Source: Seriola aureovittata
Lineage: Eukaryota > Chordata > Actinopteri > Carangiformes > Carangidae
Length of the DNA stretch: 64,000 nucleotides
Assembly (NCBI RefSeq): GCF_021018895.1
Contig: NC_079377.1
Coordinates: 13,044,501 to 13,108,500, forward strand
Direction of reading: 5' to 3'
This document shows positions 23,644-34,300 of the stretch, piece after piece. Numbering within the stretch: the stretch's first letter is position 1; each line of letters starts with the position of its first letter. The notes beneath the pieces were generated by a model. That model ran no database searches, was not told where the DNA came from, and saw nothing but the letters and a program-made list of their open reading frames with translations. Both the position numbers and the translations under genes were made by a program.

Positions 23644-26600
23644 ATGTCTTAACACCTATTCTGTGGTCAAAGTCAAATGGTGTTGTACAGTAAAATTCTC
23701 TTACCTTCAGCTGGGTTCATGGCTGCATCATGAAGCAGTGTGGCCACACACCCAGCTGCTCCTGAAATAAACACACCTCAGAAATTACTACACATTGATA
23801 TAATCATGAATGAAAACAAAAGAAACTGCAGTGAAGTGGCAAAGAATGGAAATGCAACAGCAAGAACCCCGTCTGGTCATAGCCTTCACTGCCTTATTCC
23901 TAAAAAGCTGCAGATGTCATGCTCAAATCAATATATTATCAGAGCAGAACTATTGCATATCCAGCAATTTGCACAGGTACAAGCTAGTGATCACGCCTGA
24001 CTAAATTCAGGAGGCCAAACCTGAGCAAAGAGAGACACCTAGTGGACAAGGCCGTTCATTGCTCTGTTTGATGGTTTGAAACCAAACCAATAAGCTTTAA
24101 AAGACAGGACCAACAGAGGAGAGAGCAGATGAGATGGGAGAAAGAGGACTTACCCAGCCTCCCACTAAACTGGAAAAGAAGGAAGAGAGAGAGTAGGGAG
24201 AACAAGGAATAAGGAAAAAGTTGACATTGAGAGCAAGGTAACCAAATTAATCTTTCTATTTTGGTAACTTTACTGAACAAATTGTTTAACTTTCCTAAAA
24301 GCTAGCAACAGATCTGGCACTTCCTTACAGTGTACAACTGTAGCTATGAAAAGGCTCTATCTAGGATTTGATGGCCTGCCAGGGGTTTTCGTGACTGGTC
24401 AGGCCACGTCTGCTCTGTATACGGATTAGGCCGAGTCAGCAGCTTCCCAGAGATCACACTGAGGGTGCTTGGTATTAGGCTTGGAGTTGATCAAGTCCTA
24501 CATATCAGCCATACATGTTTATGTGTGTATATGTATGTTTTGTGATACCATTAGCCAAATGACTGTTAGCCCCTGGGTGAATGACATCACTTAGAGTCTT
24601 TTTTAGTTTCTCATAGCTGGCAAAATAGAGGGCATGGGCAGGTCCCGCCCCAACTGCTGTCACATTGAGCCCTCTCATTGGCCGCCAGACTCCCTCTGTG
24701 GCTACAATTCGGCGAAGAGCATCCATTACGTTTCTGTAGCGTGCTGCGGGGTCGGGCTGGAGGCTCTGCATTCGTGTCTGGAGAAGAGGAAAAGGTAGAA
24801 TTCAACAAAGTTCAAAGTCAGCAGTGTGCTGCCTTCCCACCCACCAGAGCTAGGTATTAAGTTTCATAATATGTTCAGTGAGTTTGACCTGAATTTCATA
24901 TAAAAATAGAATGTAATGTATAATTTAAGTCTTACAATATGTCTGCCTATTATAGCAAAGAACAGCACAACAATCCTGAATAGACTGCAGTGTGAATAAG
25001 GAGTCAAATGAGGGAAATGAGGTGTTCGACATTGTGCGCGTGCGTGTGAGTGTTGGTGTATATGCATAACTGAATGGAAGGAAGTTTGGAGTTGCAAGCT
25101 CCAAGGTCACAAGGGGACATAAGCTGACTTCCTGTAAGCCTCTTTTCCCACTGACCCTGAAACATACCTTTCTCTCTTCTTCCTAACACACACACGCACA
25201 CTAAGATAAACAATACATTATATAAACATTATTTACAGGACAAGTGCAAGGGATCAGTGTTTCAGTCACCTGCTTTTTGGTATTTAAAGAGGGTTGTGTT
25301 GGGATGGTCTGGGTACGTGTGTCTGTCTCTAGGGAACCAGCAGTGACATAATCTCTGAATAACAAACTTCCAGTTGAATGGACAAACTTACACCCCACTG
25401 TGTGTATGCATGTAGTGCACAGGAAAAGCACACACGTCCTCATATCACTCTATACTGCAGCTGTGGAATGCAGGGCACGAAGAGAGCTAGCCAGCTGCTA
25501 GTTACTCCATATCTGCCACACAGACTCATAGCACATTCATTCACTGTCTTTGCATGAGAGTGAGGCGAGGCTGTAATGTCAATACTCTACTCCTCATTCA
25601 TTCATGTCTGTCCAATACATACACATGCATGGAGGCCTTCCCAGCCATAGGTCTGCTGTGTTTATCTTTAGTATGTGTTTGGATATCTAGAGAGCAATGA
25701 CCTTTGTGCTCAATGTAAACACTATTTTCACCACTTCTTTGGTGAAAACACAGAGGACTTTATGGTCTCTGTCAATACTGGAAATTCCATTCATATGTGC
25801 AGTGCAGTGTACACTCTGACAGACCTACAAATGCAACACACTTTTTTAAATCCACAACCAATTACTGGGATTTAGGATACATTACGGGGGAATGACAGTC
25901 TATTCTAAACTATAATTACACAACAATCTCTTAAGTGAGAAGCTTATCGTACAGGAGGAAAAGCCTTTATTTTGGTATAGGTGGAGACCTTTAAGAGGAA
26001 AAGCCATTTACCGTACGCAAAAAGAAAGAAATGTGTATGAACCATCTAAAATATTTCTCAAAGTCCTCCAATGTTTATTTTTCTGAAAACTGACTGACCG
26101 TTTATGGTTAGTCGACTTCATTTTGCTGAGTCATAATGCCCCAAATCTAATGTGGCTTGCTTGCTTGGCAAGATGCTGAGCTCTATTAGCAGTGTAGCAG
26201 GACACAAGAAGGGCCTGTAAACACTGGTCTTATCCTGCTTCATGGCTGCAACAGAGGCGGACTACAGGTGGAAGAGACATGGATGAAGCATTGGCTTATG
26301 AATAGTTTTTCAGCCTGACATGGACAGCTGACTTTACTAACCTCATTGTGACTTGCTCTGTTTCTCTGGTCCTCTGCCTGTCACACAAAGATCACTAGTG
26401 CATGGCTACAGCTAGCTGACCTCTTGGGTCAACAGGTTATGCCTCCTTACTGTGTTGACAGTAAAAACAGAATAGAACTAATTCATACATAACAAAGACC
26501 ACATGATGAAGAACTGGTCCAGTGAAGTTGCATGACTCATGTGATCAAAAGACCTTTGCAAACAATTGGTTATGGTGTGTGAGGCAGTGGGACTGCTGCT

Positions 26601-27611
26601 CAGTAAAACCACCACACTTTGTGCTGGGAAAGTGGCAAATAGATGCTGCACTCTGGACTGAAAGTGCCAAATTGGCTTAAAACTGCAGTGTGATTAATTG
26701 CTATGTCTAGTAGTAATAGTGGTAGACAGGGTGTAGGTTACCAGAAACAACAACATTGAACCAGTCCATGTTTTAGTAGACAGGCAGCATAGCTTTGGTA
26801 TCCCTGAACTTTTTAACTGTTGTTGCAGTTCCCCTTATTAGCTTCTCCCGTTACTTAAATTGTCCCTTTCAATTTTCCTGCACGGAAGTTAGTTATGTAA
26901 CATCAGTTGAGGGTTTGACTGCAGATTGTTTTGATGTTTAGCAGTTTTATGCAACGTGTCCAAATGGGCTTAACCTAACGGTTGTCATAACTAGCCACTT
27001 AGCTAACGTTAGTCGTGCATAACTTATAATAGCATGCTAACAAGTTAGCTAGTAAGGATGTGAGACGCTAACTGAGCCGACTGACCTTGTCCTCACAGCC
27101 GTCAGCTCTGCAGCGTGTTTAGCTAATAAGCTATGCTACCAAATCACACAACACGTTGGCTACACGAATGATATCCACATAGCACAACAGAGAGAGGGGT
27201 GTGAAAGCATTGTACGTTCATTAAAAAAAGTTGTGGGTCAGCTGGTTAGCCTCTGAGCTATGCTACCTTGACACAGTCGATGGGGAACATGAGGCAGTGC
27301 TCCATGATCCCGGCCACCGCTCCAGCCAACATGTGGGTGCTAGTGGAAGCTCCCTGTGGCAAGCCCTCATAGTCTGGTTCAGAGTCCTCTGTTTCTGCAT
27401 CTTGTGCACTACGGATAAAATCAACAGTCTGTAGCTCTGTCTCGCCTCCGATCCGGGGTGTCAGGCTTCCCACGATACTTTCCGAAACTCCCCAGAATCT
27501 GCCCCCCAGCCATCGAACTTCTGCCCCGGCTGAGGCACCAGCAACCCCGGGATCACCGCCTGTTGTCTCCGCTGTCATCCGACGCCTCCTCACAAATCCA
27601 TCTGCTTCCAT
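22625..27611 (-). CDS. slc25a28: Mitoferrin-2, mitochondrial iron carrier (slc25a28), complete, four exons
   Basis: Inner-mitochondrial-membrane carrier that imports iron for heme and Fe-S synthesis in non-erythroid cells (family knowledge). Exons in transcript order: 27611-27267, 24777-24549, 23761-23705, 23181-22625; they join in phases 0, 1, 1 to give 395 residues. This four-exon structure is as I recall for human SLC25A28 (364 residues). The three carrier signatures Px[DE]xx[KR] are all present: PIDCVK (110-115), PAEVVK (208-213), PLDVCK (299-304). Diagnostic mitoferrin stretches include [39 protein letters not shown] and [16 protein letters not shown]. The hydrophilic N-terminal 85 residues are variable, as expected. 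The start is the ATG in tctcATGG. It is transcribed divergently from pyroxd2. Slc25a37 is excluded by the long N-terminus and the linkage. Confidence 0.95.
23182..23704 (-). other. slc25a28: slc25a28 intron 3
   Basis: A 523-bp intron (minus-strand GTAAGA donor, CCCTAG acceptor) containing a GA-rich microsatellite at 23591-23641. Confidence 0.85.
23591..23641. repeat. (GA)n microsatellite with AAAGA interruptions
   Basis: About 50 bp of GA dinucleotides interrupted by GAAAAAGA and GAAAGA, preceded by T10. Confidence 0.9.
23762..24548 (-). other. slc25a28: slc25a28 intron 2
   Basis: A 787-bp intron; donor GTATCA and acceptor TTTCAG on the minus strand. Nothing further is recognised. Confidence 0.85.
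24778..27266 (-). other. slc25a28: slc25a28 intron 1
   Basis: A 2.5-kb intron with donor GTAGCA and acceptor CTCCAG on the minus strand. No internal exon seen. The part near exon 1 (26980-27130) has repeated gttagctag/gctaacgttag phrases that are frequent around fish promoters. Confidence 0.85.
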
Positions 27612-27844
27612 GAGAAACCGGGTAATATGTTGAGTCTCTAGGCACGAAGACTCGGCGTCTTGTGGTTGATTTCGGTCCTAAACTTGTACATTCCCTTGAG
27701 GTGGTATCTGTATCACAGCTTCTTCACTCCTACACCAGTCCCTCTCCGCCTCTATCTTTCCCAGCCAGCGTCCAGCAGGGCAGGCCGAGGCGGACACGCA
27801 CACACCGAGGCAAACCGCAGGCCGCGACGAGGAACTCATCTTTC

Positions 27845-27881
27845 ATTGGGTATTGTAGCCAAGTACTGCCCACGCTATTGG
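27845..27881 (-). promoter_or_regulatory. slc25a28: Two CCAAT boxes, putative slc25a28 promoter
   Basis: ATTGG occurs on the + strand at 27845-27849 and 27877-27881, i.e. two CCAAT boxes in slc25a28 orientation, 32 bp apart and about 235-270 bp upstream of its ATG. The sequence between them and the start is CpG-rich (27730-27840), which fits a TATA-less NF-Y-type promoter. Inference from motifs and spacing. Confidence 0.45.
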
Positions 27882-27911
27882 GTGATACATATGCCACTCA
27901 TGATTGTATTT

Positions 27912-28327
27912 TGGTGAATACTTCAAACCTTGTCATGTGCCACTTGACATGGGATATTGCTGCATGGTTAGCGCATCTGTGAAAGATATCAAAAGACACA
28001 CTTATAGGTCAGTGAAGGACAGTCTGAAAGACATTTTTAATTGTGAGAGGGAGCATATGGTAATGGTTTCACTTTAATTTGTTCTCATTTTAGATTTCTT
28101 TTCATGATGCCTTGTTAGTGTTGCTGTCTTGTTTTGTGCTTGATTGCATATATGAAATTTACATTTTTTGTCTAGATAAAGGAATCGAAGCAGACCAAAG
28201 TGAAGCCGCTGTATCTCTCCACAAACAAGCGTCTTTTCTATTCAATGTCCTTTGAAGACTGTCTGATGTGTATTTGTCCTCCTCCTTGGCCGACCTAACA
28301 GGTGGCAGTCTCTTGATCAGTTGGTTA

Positions 28328-28371
<44 letters not shown>

Positions 28372-30290
28372 ACAAATATATTGCAAAAACATGTCAAGGA
28401 ACAGGGCAATATTTTGGCTATGCTGAAGTTTTATAAATTGCATTAACTTTGAAAAATTGAGCAAAAATGTTTCATTTACATTTTAAACTTAATTTCCAAA
28501 ACATGACAAAGTGTTTCTGAGTAACTTGTGTCACATCAAGTGAAACCACATTTATATTTCAAAGATATTAATAAACAGACAGGACATCATGTTGCACATT
28601 ACAGCAATAGCATCACAATGAAATATTATAATCTCGTTTGGATCACATAAGGGCCCCAGCAAACCGTTATATTCGTATTCATTAATCTATGAAAGATAAT
28701 TTTATTAAAACCAAAGATAATACATAAAATGAAGAAATTAGAAACCAGTTGTATTTTTGTGTCATGTGACTTTGTGTGTGCCCTTCAATCTTGAAGTTAA
28801 TTTTGTTTTTCTTCATTCTCCAAATGAGACTTGTTAACAATGTACTTACTCATCCCAGAAAAGGACTAAACGTGTCGTCATTGTATTACAATGAGGATGT
28901 TCAAATGTTCATCCTGCACAATAACACCTTCTCTGTTCTGCTGTGAGACAGTAGCTTATGATTTAATAATTATAAATGCTGAGAGGCCCAACATGTCCAC
29001 CAGTGAACCTCTCTGCCTGGAGGCAAAGGATCGCATTTTTTTCCAGAAAATGAGGTAATTGTGTTTTGGTGCGGCGCTGTTATAACATAATTAAATTTTC
29101 TATTTTATTGCCTGGGAGAGCCTTCAAGGGCTGCAGTGTTGAATTTCTGCCGACAAAGGGGAATGAAGTGTTAATTTCTGCTTACAAGAACAAAATCTCC
29201 TGCTTCTGATCTAGTTATGGTTGATTGGCTGTTGTCTGCAGACGTTCCTTAAAGGAAAATCAAGCAGACAGCATATCAGGATCATTTCTCTTCCCTGAAA
29301 CTAATGCTACTCTAATACACCAAGGGAGAGGCATGTTAGGTCTAGCAGGAAACTCTAGATCACTATAACACCTCATTTCATTCCCTCTACCAAGAGAGTG
29401 CACAATCTATACAGGCCTTAGGAATTATTTTACACTGTCTAAGCAAAACATAGTCAAAAATCTACATTATAGAGACAAGATGAGAAGATAATTTGCTTAT
29501 GTTCTGCTGTGTTTGGTTGTTTTTGTGTCAGTTAACACCCTTCCTTCCTTAGATCCCAGCAGACTATCTCCCCTGTCTATTCCCTGGACTGCTGCTTAGG
29601 TCCACATCATGATCTATGGCCTCTTATCTTATTAATGCATGGTATAAGTGAACCACTAGGCCAATATGACATCTTCAACAGCAGCACTAAGAAACCATTC
29701 TATGTTAAGAGCTCATCTTAAAACTCTCAAGGTGGGCCCTTACTGTGAGACGTGTCTCAACCATTATCCAGCTCAGAGATGATGTCTTCAACTGCACTTT
29801 TTGATTATTCTATTTTTTTCATATATTTTTCATGTGTGAAAGCACCTTTACAAACCAGCCACATGTGCTTCATGGACCAAATGTTGTTTTCATACACAGA
29901 CAGTTTTTTATTTAAATATTTAGCCTACATTTTTATATATCTGTAAAGAGTCTGGAAAAGGAACTCCAGAGTCTAGAAATGAATACAGTCATTTCATATC
30001 GTGGTTGCTAATCTCTTAAAGCTATTGCCAGTACCATCAAAATATTTCACACTACAACACAACATGCAAATATAATGTGAATGGAATTTGAAGTTGTTGT
30101 TGGAGCTGTTTGTAGAAAAATGGAACAACTCTGCCACCCAATGGACCAGTGCGTGATGACAAGCAGTGTGGGGCCAAACGAAGAAAAGTTGCTTCAAACT
30201 TCCACTGTTAACACATAGGTTACGGGTTAACAGTAAGATCCGATCATTCATTAAATTTTCACATTCATTTTATCTGATGACTATAACTGT
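27912..30290. other. slc25a28-pyroxd2 divergent intergenic region
   Basis: No exon supported. It contains a (CA)n tract (28331-28367) and, at 28960-29260, mixed-composition sequence with TAATTA-type cores that could be a conserved non-coding element. Confidence 0.5.
28331..28367. repeat. (CA)n microsatellite
   Basis: Pure CA repeat of 37 bp. Confidence 0.95.
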
Positions 30291-30393
<103 letters not shown>

Positions 30394-30713
30394 TATTTCT
30401 AGTTACTAAACACACAGAACGAACAGAAGGATATAGAGAATAGTTTGAGTCCTGGACACGCAACCTTGTAAACTGAAACAGGCCATAAATAAATCTGAAG
30501 TGATGGACCTGGTAGAAATGTCATATTACAAGTGCAGGCCTTCATCCACGCACAGTGCGTCCACATCTTCAGATCAGTTCCCCGCCCCTATCTCAGGTCA
30601 GTTTAATGAGTGGACTGCTTTGCTAGATCTAACAGGAAACCCGGATCTACTTCACGCGGCTGTAGTGGGAAAGGGGGAGGGACCGATGTGTGATCCTGCC
30701 TCAAACTCTTGCC

Positions 30714-31300
30714 ATGGCTGCAGCGGTGTGGACTGATCGAGGACGGAGGGCTGTGACTGTTTTGGGGACAGTGACAAGATCCAGATCCAGTCACGGCGCT
30801 TTAAAATCCCAGTATGACGCGCTGGTCATCGGAGGAGGTGAGATGTGTGGATTGTTGGGAGAGAAAGTGCAGAAAACACAGCAGCTGCGACGTATGCCAC
30901 GCCACATTTTGCAATATTAATGCAACGGTTCAGCAAAGTTTGCAGACGCAATTACTAAGAGTTTCTCTCTCACTTCTTAAACCTCCTTAATCCATTTTAG
31001 AAAAGTGATTTGTCTCTGTCTGCAAGTTCCCAGTTTGATCTGAATGGTTCAACTTTGGACTCATTCAAATTGACTATGAAAAAATATTATTGAAACTTAC
31101 ATTTGAACAAATGTCAGGAAAAAGCTTGATTGCAGAACTTTTGGTCGTTTGTATGGGGATTTAACATTTTAAAGAAAACTGTGTAACATATTTTATATTT
31201 CATTGCAGGACACAATGGACTGGTGGCAGTGAGTTCATGCAGTTGTTTCCCAACACTTACAGTATGCCATAACACATTCTGTGGATCAGCAGCAGGTTAA

Positions 31301-31356
<56 letters not shown>

Positions 31357-34300
31357 GCTGCCTATCTTCAGAAGGGAGGACTGAAAACAGCAGTGTTGGA
31401 GCGCAGACATGTGCTGGGAGGAGCAGCTGTCTCGGAGGAGATCTTCCCTGGTAGGGTGGTGTCAACCTAGGTCATAAAGGGTCAGTCCACCCAAATTTAA
31501 CAATGGGGAAAAAAAACAACCAAACTAATAACAAACTTTTCTTAGTATAATTTTGATATAGATACAGGAAACAAGTTCAAACTCACAAAAAGCCAATTTG
31601 AAAAACTGTTGACAGTGTGTTCTGTCAGAGTAACAGAGGGACTGAAATGCACACAAAACCTCCAAAGCTATCTGCATGTCCTGATACCCCTAGAGCTAAG
31701 TGAAGAAACATGGTTTTCTGTTATTTGGGTGAACTGACCCATTAATGGTGGAATAGGTTTGATTTTGTATATACACGGCAAGCAAATCCGTGTGGGTAAT
31801 ACACTGTTTAGTCATTTAAAATTTTCCACGTTCATAGCTTCATACACTGTTGTTCACTTCATATAAGTTTTATAACACTCTTGTCTGCAGGTTTCCATTT
31901 TTCCAGGTGCTCCTATTTGCTCAGTTTGTTACGACCTCACATATACGCAGACCTGGAGCTCAAGGTAAATAGGGATAGTATGCAAAAAAAAAAACTGGTA
32001 CAAATGTATTAATTTAGCTAATTTTAGAAAGGCTTAAACTAATAGGCCTTGTTTGCAACTGTTCACTATTTTATTGCTTTTTTCTCTGTGTATTTGTATT
32101 CAGAAACATGGGCTGAAGGTGTATATGAGAGACCCTCATGCTTTCACCCCAATGCTGGAGGAGGGGGTGAAAGGTGCTCCACCCAGGTCTCTCACCCTGG
32201 GCTCAGATCTGGCTATGAACCAGAGGGAGATCGGCAAGTTCTCACAGAAGGATGCGAAGGTGAGATAAACATTATATGATAGCCACAGCAAATGGTTGGC
32301 TGTAATATGCATGAGTGCATTTTACACTCCAGTGCATATGTGTCTAAACTCTTGTCACAGTAGTGTGAACTGAAAAAGCTCTTCACTGTCTCTTGACCAT
32401 TATTTCTCCACCAGTATAAAGTTATTCTGCCATTTTTCTCAAACAACACCCACCTCTACTCTCACCCGCCTCTTCATGCATTCTTTCACTTGTACCCAGG
32501 CATTTCCAGATTTTGTTGCACACCTTGAGAAGCTAGCAGGAGCTATCCACCCTCTCTTGGATGCTCCTCCTGTTGACATTCCAGGCATCACTGCTGGATC
32601 ACTCAGGAAGAGGCTGGGTGCAGCCAAAACACTGATGCCTATTGTCAAATGTGGTGCGTAGGTGGATTCATGGTTGAGAAATAAGCTTTTATATTTCTGA
32701 TATCTAAATAACAAATTATTTACATATACTCATAATGCCTTCTATAGTAGCTGAGTCACAATGAGATATGTTATGTTTTTGAATTTAAAGGTCTGAAACT
32801 GGGCAGAAACATTCCAGAATTCTATGAGATTATAACTGCGCCAATAATGAAGGTTGTTACAGCTTACACAAAGTTTGGTGTTAAATGCTGTTTTCTATTT
32901 GCTGCATCATGACTAACTCTTGTTGGTGACCTAGATTCTCAATCGGTGGTTTGAGTCGGAGCCACTGAGAGCAACACTGGCAACTGATGCTGTGATAGGA
33001 GCCATGACCAGCCCAAGTAATCCTGGTAGTGGGTGAGACACGTTTCAGGGCATCCTGCAGCACAAAAAATACTCATAACTACAGATACAATTACAGAGAA
33101 TTAAACAATGATGTCTAACAAATACTGATTTTATGGTCTTGCCTTGAAGTTATGTGCTCTTACACCATGTGATGGGAGAGTTGGAGAAGGAGAAAGGAGC
33201 GTGGGGGTATGTGGAGGGAGGCATGGGAGGCGTGTCTCAGGCTATTGCTAGCGCTGCTCAGTCCTACGGTGTAGACATTTTCACTGAGAAGGTAGCGTGT
33301 CTTGATTAATTATATTGACTTGTTGCTTTCTATTTTGGATTAATGGAAATTATATTCCAAACTCTGTTTATGCATATCCTTGTGTCCTTGGCAGGATGTA
33401 CTACAGGTCCTGGTTGGTTCAAATGGTGCTGCCAAGGGAGTGGTGCTAAAGGATGGCACAGAGATCCACAGTAAAGTTGTTTTATCAAATGCTACCCCAT
33501 ATGTCACCTTCAAAAACCTCACGCCACAGGTAACAGAGAAATATAAACACCTCAGGTAATCATGGCACCAGACAGTATGGTTTATTCTGGCCTTTCTGTT
33601 TTCATTGTAGGCTGCGCTCGCTCCAGAGTTCATCAAAGCCGTAGACCAGATAGACTACACATCACCTGTCACCAAGATCAATGGTAAACCTGTTCTGTTG
33701 CGCTAATCACAAATCCTAGCTGTCTTTTATTCAAAATAGTATGTTACCACTCCAGCCTTGGAGCGTGATAATGTTTAGTGTCACAGTAAAAAATCAAAAT
33801 AAGCACAATTTAAAAGAAACTTCCTCTTAAAGCTACTGGATGTGGGGCTCATAGTCTTATTTCTGCACAAGTGCTGTTTCTCCAGCCAAATGTTTCACAT
33901 TTAGGTGAAACACGGCATCTTTTAGTCATTCGGTGTGTATATGTGCTGAATCACTACTTACACTTTGAAAGCTGTGAAGGTGTAAGGCAATGGAGACTTG
34001 CCAATAAGGCACAAACACATGTAGTGATTCAGGAGGGATCAGCCCTTAATCCTCCACTATTGACTGTTGCATATTATGGTACTTAAAACACAAGTTTCAC
34101 AGTTTGGGGTACTATAAAACTGTGTAAAGCACACACAACACACAGATGTTTAGAGTTCTTCAGGTTCCTGTGTGGTGCTATCTGTAGCTCTGGCTTGTTA
34201 ATTACAGTAGAGCCTGAGCTGCAGGGCTTTATTACACAGGAAGTCCTTACTCTCAACTGATCCTTTGCAGTGCATTGCCTCTTAAACTTAATGACAGTCT

